Below are positions 26,238 through 33,439 of a DNA stretch of 64,000 nt, one piece after another (the first letter of the stretch is position 1; each line of letters opens with the position of its first letter). The notes under the pieces are model-generated. The model had not been told where the DNA came from. It worked only from the letters and a program-made list of their open reading frames with translations, and did not search any database. The DNA is from Pontibacter ummariensis (GTDB lineage Bacteria > Bacteroidota > Bacteroidia > Cytophagales > Hymenobacteraceae). The stretch covers positions 310,001 through 374,000 of the forward strand of contig NZ_FZOQ01000001.1 of NCBI RefSeq assembly GCF_900188175.1, given 5' to 3'. The position numbers and the translations under genes were made by a program.

Positions 26238-26312
26238 AGTGTTTTCAACAACTACTGTTGTACAAATGTTCGCTAAGCAAAACCATCCGGAACTGCGAAA
26301 GCTATAAGTTTG

Positions 26313-26343
26313 CAAAGTTAGCGGAGCAAGTCCTAAAGCCAAA
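26313..26343 (-). promoter_or_regulatory. Promoter of queD-folE
   Basis: On the minus strand TTTG (26343-26340), a 19-base spacer and TAACTTTG (26320-26313) form a textbook Bacteroidota promoter. The transcript should begin near 26306, leaving about 69 bases of leader. I looked for and did not see a preQ1-type riboswitch in it. Confidence 0.7.
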
Positions 26344-26446
26344 CCAATTCTGCGGTAAATTAATTCGTCCGCAGGCTGTCTTTCTCAACGCTAACCCTTA
26401 TTTTAGTACTTGTCTTGTATTATAATAGTACAATAAATAATTATAA

Positions 26447-27166
26447 ATGCCAAATTTTATATTTGAATCTGCCAAAAGGTTAGTGCTCGTTTTGTTTTTG
26501 TTGTTTACTGGCGTCTGCCAAGCGCAATCCATCGAAATAAGAGAGAAAGAGCAGGAGGTAAATGGAGTAAAAAGACGGGGGCAGCAACTCGTGGTACAGC
26601 TTGACCATAAGACAGTAGAAAAGGCGTGGAAAGAGCACTTGCAGGGGATGGGGAAGGTCAAGACCAGCCGTGGGGTTTTTACGGTAGAAGGGGCGGCTAT
26701 CAGCGCAGTTTCTGAAGAGCCACTGCAGATAATTTCCACCGTAAACAGCGATGCCTTAGGCAGCTATGTATGGTGGAGCTTGGATACAGGCTTAACCTAT
26801 GTGGGCAAGAGTACCACGCCTGCCGCTTATGCCGCCGCTGAGGACTTGCTGAGGGGCTTTGCCAAAAAGCTGTACCGGGACGATGTGCTGCGCCAGATAA
26901 ATGAAGCAGAAGAGGTGTTGCGTGCCACTAAAGCCGAGCAGGAGCGTGTGGTAAAAGAGGCGAACAGTATTCAGGCAAGCATAGAGAAGAACAGGCAGCA
27001 CAAACTGGAACTGGAGGCAGCGCTACAGCGAAATGCGGAGGAATTAAAGCAACTGGAGCAAAACGTGCAGCACAATGCCAGGCAGCAGGAGCTAAGCCGC
27101 CAGCGGGTGCAGGAAATGGAGCAAGCTGTGGAGGCCGTGAGGGCGAAGCTGTCAGAGATAAAGTAG
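26447..27166 (+). CDS. Exported coiled-coil protein of unknown function
   Basis: I do not recognise a family. The 239-residue protein has a signal peptide ending near VCQAQ. A globular domain (about 25-135) contains WWSLDTGLTYVGKSTTPAAYAAAEDLLRGFA. The rest (about 140-239) is a long charged coiled coil with heptad-like spacing (EAEEVLRATKAEQERVVKEANSIQASIEKN). The ATG at 26447 opens the signal peptide; a -7-like TATATTTG just inside the frame is not used to move it. It has its own terminator and is convergent with the lipoprotein gene at 27236-27820. Confidence 0.7.
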   Translation: MPNFIFESAKRLVLVLFLLFTGVCQAQSIEIREKEQEVNGVKRRGQQLVVQLDHKTVEKAWKEHLQGMGKVKTSRGVFTVEGAAISAVSEEPLQIISTVNSDALGSYVWWSLDTGLTYVGKSTTPAAYAAAEDLLRGFAKKLYRDDVLRQINEAEEVLRATKAEQERVVKEANSIQASIEKNRQHKLELEAALQRNAEELKQLEQNVQHNARQQELSRQRVQEMEQAVEAVRAKLSEIK

Positions 27167-27180
27167 TGCCTTCGTCATAC

Positions 27181-27227
27181 ACAAGCAGAAGGCCACTGCA
27201 TCAAGAGTGCGGTGGCCTTTTGCTTGT
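27181..27227. terminator. Hairpin between convergent genes
   Basis: About a 19-bp stem with two G-T mismatched positions (CAAGCAGAAGGCCACTGC paired with GCGGTGGCCTTTTGCTTG) and a nine-base loop. It lies between the coiled-coil gene and the lipoprotein gene. Confidence 0.7.
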
Positions 27228-27235
27228 AGAGCCTT

Positions 27236-27820
27236 TTATAGCTTCATCCAGCGTTGTATCTCTTTATCGGCAAACCTCTCATCGCGCCACCCCACAAACT
27301 TCGTGCTGGCACCAGGAGAGGAATGGGTAAACCAGGTCGCCAGGATAGTCTTTACGCCAGAGTAATCAGCCGATAAGCTGGCATAGTTCGTTGCCTGGAT
27401 CTGCCGTTCGCTTGGGCGTGCCGGTACAGCCACAACAATATGCTGCAACTCCCCGGCAGTTTCGAGCTGCAACAGGCCAACCGGTACAACTTCTACCACC
27501 GCCCCTGTCTCTAGTCGCTCCGAGAGTACCAGTATTTCCAGGCCTTTCCCGCTTTTGTTTATTTCCGTGGAAGGGATAAAACCAAGGTTAGCGGGGTAGG
27601 GTAGGAAAGGCACTACCCGGTCCAGTCCAGCGTCCTGGTCTCGTACAAACTCCTGTTTCTCCTGGTTGTACACCAGCTTGTGGTTGTTGCCAGCCGGCGT
27701 CTCAATCACGGCCTGGAGTTGCTTAGTGGGGGTATAGGTGGGTAATGCTGTGTAGTCTGTTTTGCAGGCATAGAGCAGGACTGCCAGCAGGAGCAAGCAT
27801 AAGGATTTTAAGAGGTGCAT
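27236..27820 (-). CDS. Lipoprotein of unknown function
   Basis: The 194-residue protein starts with a lipoprotein signal (LLLAVLLYAC, cysteine near residue 19). The mature part has an inorganic-pyrophosphatase-like word order, for example EFVRDQDAGLDRVVPFLPYPANLGFIPST, and EILVLSERLETGAVVEVVPVGLLQL, which resemble the segments around the active site of soluble family I pyrophosphatases. Key acidic residues look incomplete, so catalysis is uncertain. I call it a lipoprotein with an apparent pyrophosphatase-like fold. Confidence 0.65.
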   Translation of the reverse strand: MHLLKSLCLLLLAVLLYACKTDYTALPTYTPTKQLQAVIETPAGNNHKLVYNQEKQEFVRDQDAGLDRVVPFLPYPANLGFIPSTEINKSGKGLEILVLSERLETGAVVEVVPVGLLQLETAGELQHIVVAVPARPSERQIQATNYASLSADYSGVKTILATWFTHSSPGASTKFVGWRDERFADKEIQRWMKL

Positions 27821-27843
27821 GGGCTCTGGTTGTTGCTGAGTTA

Positions 27844-27851
27844 CAAAGATA
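27844..27851 (-). promoter_or_regulatory. Candidate -7 element of the lipoprotein gene (TATCTTTG)
   Basis: Exact TAnnTTTG match on the minus strand, 24 bases before the ATG at 27820. No -33 element was recognised. Confidence 0.5.
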
Positions 27852-27906
27852 AACAGCTGGTGCCGACAGGAAAAATAAGGAACAGCTTGTGTTAAGGAGA
27901 AAGCAT

Positions 27907-27941
27907 AAAAAAAGGAGCCAATGGTGTCGGCTCCTTTTTTT
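27907..27941 (-). terminator. Intrinsic terminator of rplS
   Basis: A 13-bp stem including seven A-T pairs (27907-27919 with 27929-27941) with a nine-base loop, ending in a run of T on the minus strand, 37 bases after the rplS stop. Confidence 0.88.
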
Positions 27942-27977
27942 ATAAAAACTATGGAAAATTTATGAAAACAGGTATTC

Positions 27978-28331
27978 TTATCTTCTTTCTTTGATACGAG
28001 CAGCCTTACCCTGCAGTCCTCTCAGATAGTACAGTCTGGCTCTTCTTACTCTACCTTTTCTCACTAGCTCAATTTTCTCGATAGATGGAGAAAGAAGCGG
28101 GAAGATACGCTCTAAGCCGATTTGGTTAGATACTTTTCTTACAGTGAAAGTCTCACCGTTAGTGTTCACGTTTTTACGCTGAATCACTACGCCCTGGAAC
28201 TGCTGAACACGCTCTTTGTTACCCTCACGGATTCTTACGTGTACGTTGATCGTGTCGCCTGCCTGGAAAGCTGGGATTCCAGCGCGCTTGTCAGTGGTTT
28301 CCTGCTCTATGAATTTAATTAGTTCGCTCAT
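27978..28331 (-). CDS. rplS: 50S ribosomal protein L19
   Basis: The 117-residue protein shows the L19 landmarks [32 protein letters not shown] and the C-terminal [20 protein letters not shown]. It lies at the 30S-50S interface and contacts 16S rRNA. It follows trmD after a 148-base gap that holds a -7 element, so it can be transcribed separately from the rpsP operon. Confidence 0.97.
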   Translation of the reverse strand: MSELIKFIEQETTDKRAGIPAFQAGDTINVHVRIREGNKERVQQFQGVVIQRKNVNTNGETFTVRKVSNQIGLERIFPLLSPSIEKIELVRKGRVRRARLYYLRGLQGKAARIKERR

Positions 28332-28373
28332 GATGGCTATGTTTCTAAAGTATCTTCTTCAAATTTCGGACTG

Positions 28374-28381
28374 CAAAGATA
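28374..28381 (-). promoter_or_regulatory. Candidate -7 element of rplS (TATCTTTG)
   Basis: Exact TAnnTTTG match on the minus strand in the trmD-rplS gap, 43 bases before the rplS start. The surroundings are AT-rich, but no exact -33 TTG was found. Confidence 0.5.
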
Positions 28382-28479
28382 TGTAAATATTTATTACATA
28401 AGAACATTTGAAGAAAAAAAATATAAAATTCAGTTACGTGCTCCTCTCTGTTCCAGGAGGAAAAAATACTTTGTTTTGC

Positions 28480-29157
28480 TTACTCGTCTAACAGGTCAGG
28501 ACGCCGTTGCCGGGTGCGTTCCACCGCCTGCTCAAAACGCCACTCCTCTATCTTCGGGTTGTTCCCCGAAAGCAGGATGTCAGGCACCTTCATGCCCTTA
28601 TACTCTGCCGGCCGCGTGTACACCGGGGGCGCCAATAGTCCATCCTGAAAGGAGTCCGTTAGGGCTGAGGACTCATCGTTCAGCACCCCGGGGATGATCC
28701 GGATAATAGCGTCTGCCAATACCGCTGCGCCTAGTTCGCCTCCCGAGAGCACATAATCGCCGATGCTGATCTCGTGCGTCACGAAATGTTGCCGTACGCG
28801 CTCATCCACCCCTTTATAATGGCCGCAGAGAATGATCACATTCTGCAGCAGGGAGAACTGGTTCGCTATCTTCTGGTTCAGGGTTTGCCCATCCGGCGTC
28901 ATGTAAATGATTGCATCGTATGCCCGGTCGGCCCTTAGCTCTGTAATCAACTTATCGATCGGCTCAATCATCATCACCATGCCAGCACCTCCGCCAAAGG
29001 CATAGTCGTCTATCTGACCGTGCTTGTTGATCGCGTACTTGCGCAGGTCGTGGATGTGTACCTCCACCAGGCCTTTTTGCTGGGCACGCTTTAAAATGGA
29101 ATGGCTGAATGGGCTGGTCAGAAGTTCCGGCTGGCAGCTGATAATGTCAAAACGCAT
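28480..29157 (-). CDS. trmD: tRNA (guanine-N1)-methyltransferase
   Basis: The 225-residue SPOUT-family enzyme has the knot motifs [13 protein letters not shown] and [14 protein letters not shown] and the YAFGGGAGM segment. It methylates G37 of tRNAs that read CNN codons and so prevents frameshifting. It overlaps rimM by one base and belongs to the rpsP-rimM-trmD operon. Confidence 0.96.
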   Translation of the reverse strand: MRFDIISCQPELLTSPFSHSILKRAQQKGLVEVHIHDLRKYAINKHGQIDDYAFGGGAGMVMMIEPIDKLITELRADRAYDAIIYMTPDGQTLNQKIANQFSLLQNVIILCGHYKGVDERVRQHFVTHEISIGDYVLSGGELGAAVLADAIIRIIPGVLNDESSALTDSFQDGLLAPPVYTRPAEYKGMKVPDILLSGNNPKIEEWRFEQAVERTRQRRPDLLDE

Positions 29158-29741
29158 TACTGGTCCTCCTCCGAGTTATCCTCGTCATCGGCTTCGTCGG
29201 GGCTGGTAGGTTGGGTGTATACGTCAAGCAGACCCTCTGGCAGGTTGACATGCAGTTGCTTTGCCTCGTGGTCGGCGCGTAGAAAGATCTCGTCAATTAC
29301 AGGTATCAACATCTCCTGGTCCATGTAGTCCATGGCCATAAGCTGTTGTTGCGGCAGGTCGTAGAACTCTTTCACAGTGCCAAGCTGGCCGTGGTGCTCA
29401 TCTACTACCGTATAGCCGATCACCTCATGGAAGTAGAACTGATCTTCCTCCAGTTCCGGTAACTCGTCTAGTGGCAGGTACAGGGAAACACCGCGCAGGG
29501 CCTCGGCCTGTTCGATCGTTTTAACGTCCTCAAAGGTAATGATGAACCTACTCTCCTTAATAGGAGTCATAGACGTTATAAAAAAAGGAACCAGTCTCCC
29601 TTTTTGCTCAAGGAAAACTGATTCCAGTTCTTCATAATCTTCGGGATAGTCTACGTCAAAGAACGCAACAACTTGCCCCCTGGTGCCATGGGTCTTGACG
29701 ATATAGCCTAATAAGAAGCTGTCATCAATTGTCATGGCCAA
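29157..29741 (-). CDS. rimM: 16S rRNA processing protein RimM
   Basis: The 194-residue protein has the N-terminal RimM barrel ([15 protein letters not shown]) and the C-terminal PRC-barrel ([19 protein letters not shown]), and ends with an acidic tail ([13 protein letters not shown]) longer than in E. coli (182 residues). It assists 30S head maturation and binds S19. It lies 5 bases after rpsP. Confidence 0.95.
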   Translation of the reverse strand: MAMTIDDSFLLGYIVKTHGTRGQVVAFFDVDYPEDYEELESVFLEQKGRLVPFFITSMTPIKESRFIITFEDVKTIEQAEALRGVSLYLPLDELPELEEDQFYFHEVIGYTVVDEHHGQLGTVKEFYDLPQQQLMAMDYMDQEMLIPVIDEIFLRADHEAKQLHVNLPEGLLDVYTQPTSPDEADDEDNSEEDQ

Positions 29742-29746
29742 AAGAT

Positions 29747-30286
29747 TTAGGCTTGTTCTTCAGTAGACTCGCCACCTTCAGCCGTAGCCTCAGGAGCCTC
29801 CTCTGCAGGAGCGTTAGCGGCAGCTAAAGCAGCATCACGCTGGCGGATTGCCTCAGCACGCGCCTCTCTTACTTTTGTCTCAGCCTCAAAAGCAGCTTTA
29901 CGCTTCGCTTCTTTGTCTGTAGCCAGGCTCTGACGCTTGCTCTCGATCTTCGCCTCTTTTGCCTGCTTCCACTCTGCGAAACGGGCATCAGCAGTCTCCT
30001 GAGAGATAGCGCCTTTGTTAACGCCTACCTGCAGGTGCTTCTTGTAAAGCACGCCTTTGTAAGTAAGCATCGCCTTTACAGTATCAGTTGGCTGAGCGCC
30101 GTTCATTACCCACTGGAATGCCTTCTCTTCGTCGAAGTAGATAGACGCCGGGTTCGTGTTCGGGTTGTAAGTACCCAGTTTCTCGATGAACTTACCATCA
30201 CGTGGTGCTCTTGCATCAGCTACTACGATATCATAGATAGCTGCTTTCTTGCGGCCTCTGCGGGCCAGTCGGATTTTTACTGCCAT
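29747..30286 (-). CDS. rpsP: 30S ribosomal protein S16 with extended C-terminus
   Basis: The 179-residue protein has the S16 core in its first 80 or so residues ([33 protein letters not shown]), then a long Ala/Glu/Lys-rich extension ending in [12 protein letters not shown]. coli S16 has 82 residues; such extensions are usual in Bacteroidota. It is the first gene of the operon with rimM and trmD. Confidence 0.96.
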   Translation of the reverse strand: MAVKIRLARRGRKKAAIYDIVVADARAPRDGKFIEKLGTYNPNTNPASIYFDEEKAFQWVMNGAQPTDTVKAMLTYKGVLYKKHLQVGVNKGAISQETADARFAEWKQAKEAKIESKRQSLATDKEAKRKAAFEAETKVREARAEAIRQRDAALAAANAPAEEAPEATAEGGESTEEQA

Positions 30287-30337
30287 TTTATATAAAGTAA
30301 ATTAAGTCGGTGGATCCCGTCCACCAGTTTAGAACCG

Positions 30338-30370
30338 CAAAGGTACGGTTATTATTTGTGTTATTACAAA
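30338..30370 (-). promoter_or_regulatory. Promoter of the rpsP-rimM-trmD operon
   Basis: On the minus strand TTTG (30370-30367), a 21-base spacer and TACCTTTG (30345-30338) match the Bacteroidota pattern. The transcript would start near 30331, about 45 bases before rpsP. Confidence 0.6.
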
Positions 30371-30462
30371 ACTTTGTGAGAATAAGTTTGCGCTACGCGC
30401 CAGTATCTCAGTACGGTAGGCTGCAAGCGCTTGTGGTGCAAAAGCTGCAGCAGGCCAAAAAG

Positions 30463-30494
30463 AAAAAGCCCTCCGCGGCGGGAGGGCTTTTTTT
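30463..30494 (-). terminator. Intrinsic terminator of the desaturase gene
   Basis: A GCCCTCC/GGAGGGC stem flanked by AAAAA and TTTTTTT lies directly after the desaturase stop (30500). Read on the minus strand it ends with TTTTTCTTTTT. It also works in the plus direction. Confidence 0.85.
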
Positions 30495-30499
30495 GTTAT

Positions 30500-31264
30500 T
30501 TAGGCGGCAGCCTTTGCTCTATGCTTCGGTTCGGCCTTTGCTTCTTTCAGCTTGATGATGCTGAGTTTGTTCAGCGTCCAGATCACGGGCCAGGTAGGGT
30601 CTACTTCCCACCACTTCACGCCGAAGTTCACGCGGTTCGGGAGTTTGTGGTGGTTATTCTGGAACAGTTCTCCGCCTGTCAGGAAATCAAAGAACAGGGA
30701 GTTTCTGGACTTGTCGTTGTTATCGAAGTTCTGGTAGCCGTACTTATGGCCGCTCCAGTTCACGATAGCCCCGTGTACCGGACCCATCAGGAAGTGAATA
30801 GGCAACAGCAGGAACATCCACCACTGGGTAGCGAAGGCAATGTAGAACAGCACATAGAAAACGCCCCATCCGATTCTGGAGTAATAAGAATCGCCTACCT
30901 TTTCGATTGTTTCCCATACCGGGTAATTGCCTTCGAAACGGCTCTCTGTTTCCACGCGCTTGTTCAGCACGTCGTTGTAAATTTCTTTGGTCTTCCACAT
31001 CATCGTGAAAGCGTTGTTGGAGAAGTGCGGTGAATGCGGATCTTTCTCTGTGTCTGAGAAAGCGTGGTGCATGCGGTGCAAAATGGCATAAGCACGTGGC
31101 GACAGGAAGGAAGAGCCTTGTGCGATGTAAGTGAGCAGGTAAAATGCCTTTTCCCAGAAAGGGTTCATGGTGAACATTTTGTGGGCGGCATAACGGTGCA
31201 GGTAAAATGTCTGTACGAAAAGCGACAGGTACCAGTGCACTACGAAAAAGATTAGAATTGCCAT
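30500..31264 (-). CDS. Membrane fatty acid desaturase (acyl-CoA/acyl-lipid delta-9 type)
   Basis: The 254-residue protein carries the three histidine boxes of membrane desaturases: HRYAAH near residue 23, HRMHH near 63 and QNNHH near 205, which bind the diiron site. Hydrophobic segments lie at about 3-20, 38-55 and 135-165. It should introduce a double bond into acyl chains and tune membrane fluidity. It is monocistronic, with a -7 element upstream and a perfect inverted repeat at 31389-31416 that could be an operator. Confidence 0.9.
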   Translation of the reverse strand: MAILIFFVVHWYLSLFVQTFYLHRYAAHKMFTMNPFWEKAFYLLTYIAQGSSFLSPRAYAILHRMHHAFSDTEKDPHSPHFSNNAFTMMWKTKEIYNDVLNKRVETESRFEGNYPVWETIEKVGDSYYSRIGWGVFYVLFYIAFATQWWMFLLLPIHFLMGPVHGAIVNWSGHKYGYQNFDNNDKSRNSLFFDFLTGGELFQNNHHKLPNRVNFGVKWWEVDPTWPVIWTLNKLSIIKLKEAKAEPKHRAKAAA

Positions 31265-31337
31265 TAACGTAAGTAAAGATGATTATTAGTTGAGCCTCTT
31301 TTGTGGGGTATTGGCTATAACCGTACCACGGATTTCG

Positions 31338-31345
31338 CAAAGCTA
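31338..31345 (-). promoter_or_regulatory. Candidate -7 element of the desaturase gene (TAGCTTTG)
   Basis: Exact TAnnTTTG match on the minus strand, 74 bases upstream of the desaturase ATG. A -33 element was not clear. Confidence 0.45.
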
Positions 31346-31388
31346 CAATACGAATTGTAAGTAAAATAGAGAAGCAGGGGTAAAAGTT

Positions 31389-31416
31389 CAGAAAAATGAC
31401 AAAAATCATTTTTCTG
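31389..31416. repeat. Perfect 11-bp inverted repeat upstream of the desaturase
   Basis: CAGAAAAATGA (31389-31399) is repeated inverted at 31406-31416 around a six-base A-rich centre. It lies about 45 bases upstream of the -7 element, where an activator or repressor could bind, or it may mark the end of an upstream transcript. Confidence 0.5.
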
Positions 31417-31576
31417 CTATACTAATGGGAGAGCCGCAACGAGCATGGCTAGAGCTGTTAAGGCCCAGGCTGCTAACCCTCTCCCGGGCTTCTTTTCTAC
31501 TGTCAGGCGAGATAGCCAGCTCCCAGCGAATCGAGCAGAGGGATAGAGCCGACGGGGAAGAATTCATCCAGTTACT

Positions 31577-31726
31577 TTAGACCCGAAACCAAAAGGTATT
31601 GGTAGGTTCTTGTGCAGTGGTTGCTAATGATAAGCCGGCCGGACCCGACGCATCACCCATCTTCAGTGCGTAGCGCAGCAGGACGTAGATCGGCAGGCTA
31701 GCGGATAAAAAGAAACAGGACCGGTA
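31577..31726 (-). pseudogene. Possible remnant of a membrane-protein C-terminus
   Basis: On the minus strand 49 codons read as a plausible protein tail with a hydrophobic start (FFLSASLPIYVLLRYALKMGD) and ending TFWFRV. A stop codon lies just upstream in frame and there is no suitable start. Codon choice looks like the neighbouring genes. It may be a decayed gene end or chance. Confidence 0.2.
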
Positions 31727-31785
31727 CTACAGCCTTTTGGGGCAGCCATAGCAACGTGACTACTGCTCCCGGAAGAAGCGAAGCT

Positions 31786-32454
31786 CTATCTGAACGGAGC
31801 CCAAACGGCGGTGTCTGGCGGAAGGGCGCTTACTGTTACCGGGGTCTTAAGGGTGGGGTGCTCAAACTGCAGTTGCCGTGCATGCAGGGCGATGCTCTTA
31901 TCGGGTAGGGGCTGTGCGGCGCCATACTTGAGGTCGCCCAGGATCGGGCAACGCATAGAAGCCAATTGTACGCGTATCTGGTGCGAACGTCCGGTGATTG
32001 GGTTTACCTCCAGGAGGTATTTGCCCGCGTGCTTGTTCAGGAGCCTGTAATGCAACTCAGAGCGCTGCCCGCTTTTGTTCTCTTTGGCAAAGGCCTTGGT
32101 CTGGTTCTTGGCACTGTCCTTTACGAGCCAGTGTACGAGTGTGCCCTGCTCTTGCTGTGGCTGGTTCTGTACCACAGCCCAGTAAGTCTTTTTTGTTTTC
32201 TTGCTTCGGAAGAGTTCATTCAAACGGCGCAGTGCCTTAGAGGTCTTGGCGAGTAACACTACCCCGCTGACGGGGCGGTCTAGCCGGTGCACAACGCCTA
32301 TGAATACGTTGCCCGGCTTGTTGTACTTCTGTTTGAGGTAGGCTTTGGCCAGGTCTGCCAATGTGGTGTCACCTGTCTCGTCGCCATGCACCAGCAGTCC
32401 GGCAGGTTTGTTAACGGCCAGTATATGGTTATCCTCAAACAGAACATCTAACAT
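31786..32454 (-). CDS. RluA-family pseudouridine synthase
   Basis: The 222-residue protein has the RluA catalytic motif HRLDRPVSGVVLLAKT with the essential Asp, and the ITGRSHQIRVQLA segment. It lacks an S4 domain and is near the minimum length of the family. It isomerises uridines in rRNA or tRNA; the exact target cannot be told. It lies on the same strand as panB, with a hairpin between them. Confidence 0.9.
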   Translation of the reverse strand: MLDVLFEDNHILAVNKPAGLLVHGDETGDTTLADLAKAYLKQKYNKPGNVFIGVVHRLDRPVSGVVLLAKTSKALRRLNELFRSKKTKKTYWAVVQNQPQQEQGTLVHWLVKDSAKNQTKAFAKENKSGQRSELHYRLLNKHAGKYLLEVNPITGRSHQIRVQLASMRCPILGDLKYGAAQPLPDKSIALHARQLQFEHPTLKTPVTVSALPPDTAVWAPFR

Positions 32455-32480
32455 GGGAAGGATGAAAGCTACATTAAGAA

Positions 32481-32525
32481 GGATGAGTTAACAGAAATCG
32501 CAGTGTGCCTATCTGTAACTCATCC
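32481..32525 (-). terminator. Hairpin between panB and the pseudouridine synthase gene
   Basis: A 14-bp stem with one bulged base (GGATGAGTTAACAGA with TCTGTAACTCATCC) and a loop of about 16 bases lies 21 bases after the panB stop. The T run that follows is poor. Confidence 0.4.
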
Positions 32526-32545
32526 TCCACAACGGATTGTAAAAA

Positions 32546-33364
32546 TTAGTAGGCTTCTTTGTCGTTGGGGAAATCCTGGCTTTTGACGTCCTTCACGTAG
32601 TTTGTGACCGCATCGGTCATCACGCTGTGCAGGTCGGCATAGCGGCGCAGGAAGCGGGGCTTAAACTCTTTGTTGATCCCCAGCATGTCGTGTACCACCA
32701 ATACCTGCCCGTCCACGTGTGGGCCGGCGCCAATACCGATAATGGGGATGTGCAGCTTTTCTGCCACCTGTTTGGCCAGGTCCGAGGGAATCTTTTCCAG
32801 GACGATGGCAAAACAGCCGAGTTCCTGCAGGAGTTGGGCGTCGTCCAGCAGCTTCTGGGCTTCGGCTTCTTCCTTGGCGCGCACCGTATAGGTGCCGAAC
32901 TTGTAGATAGACTGTGGTGTAAGGCCCAGGTGGCCCATTACCGGCACACCAGCACTCAGGATGCGGGTAACAGACTCTTTGATCTCTGCTCCTCCCTCCA
33001 ATTTTACCCCATGTGCCCCGGATTCTTTCATGATGCGGATAGCCGAGCGAATTGCTTCAGAAGAGTTGCCCTGGTAGGAGCCAAAAGGCAGGTCCACGAC
33101 TACAAAGGCCCTGTTTACGCCGCGCACCACCGAAGAGGCGTGGTAGATCATCTGGTCGAGGGTAATAGGCAGGGTGGTTTCGTGTCCGGCCATTACGTTA
33201 GAGGCAGAGTCTCCCACCAGCAACACATCCACACCTGCGGCATCCAGAATCGTGGCCATGGAGTAATCGTAGGCAGTAAGCATTGATATCTTCTCCCCGC
33301 GGTCCTTCATGTTCTGCAACTGGTGCGTGGTTATCTTTTTTACGTCGCTTTTATGAACAGACAT
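32546..33364 (-). CDS. panB: 3-methyl-2-oxobutanoate hydroxymethyltransferase
   Basis: The 272-residue protein shows the PanB markers [42 protein letters not shown] and [21 protein letters not shown]. It transfers a hydroxymethyl group from methylene-tetrahydrofolate to 2-oxoisovalerate in pantothenate synthesis. The length is normal. No panC or panD is adjacent. It lies downstream of lptD but is cut off from it by a terminator. Confidence 0.96.
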   Translation of the reverse strand: MSVHKSDVKKITTHQLQNMKDRGEKISMLTAYDYSMATILDAAGVDVLLVGDSASNVMAGHETTLPITLDQMIYHASSVVRGVNRAFVVVDLPFGSYQGNSSEAIRSAIRIMKESGAHGVKLEGGAEIKESVTRILSAGVPVMGHLGLTPQSIYKFGTYTVRAKEEAEAQKLLDDAQLLQELGCFAIVLEKIPSDLAKQVAEKLHIPIIGIGAGPHVDGQVLVVHDMLGINKEFKPRFLRRYADLHSVMTDAVTNYVKDVKSQDFPNDKEAY

Positions 33365-33412
33365 AGTTGAATCAATGGTTAGGATGTAAAGCTATAAAAT
33401 CTGAAACAAAAA

Positions 33413-33434
33413 CAGCCACATTTTACTGTGGCTG
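33413..33434 (-). terminator. Intrinsic terminator of lptD
   Basis: An 8-bp stem CAGCCACA/TGTGGCTG with a six-base loop, followed on the minus strand by TTTTTG. It begins six bases beyond the lptD stop. Confidence 0.75.
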
Positions 33435-33439
33435 CTCTT

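Larger units (their letters stand above)
31265..31785. other. Intergenic between desaturase and pseudouridine synthase
   Basis: This 521-base gap holds the desaturase promoter candidate, the inverted repeat at 31389-31416 and the possible gene remnant at 31577-31726. No intact gene or RNA was recognised. Confidence 0.5.

Noticed and set aside
26458..26465. TATATTTG resembling a -7 element at the start of the coiled-coil gene
   Set aside because: It lies inside the signal peptide coding region; using it would remove the positively charged N-terminus. No -33 element.
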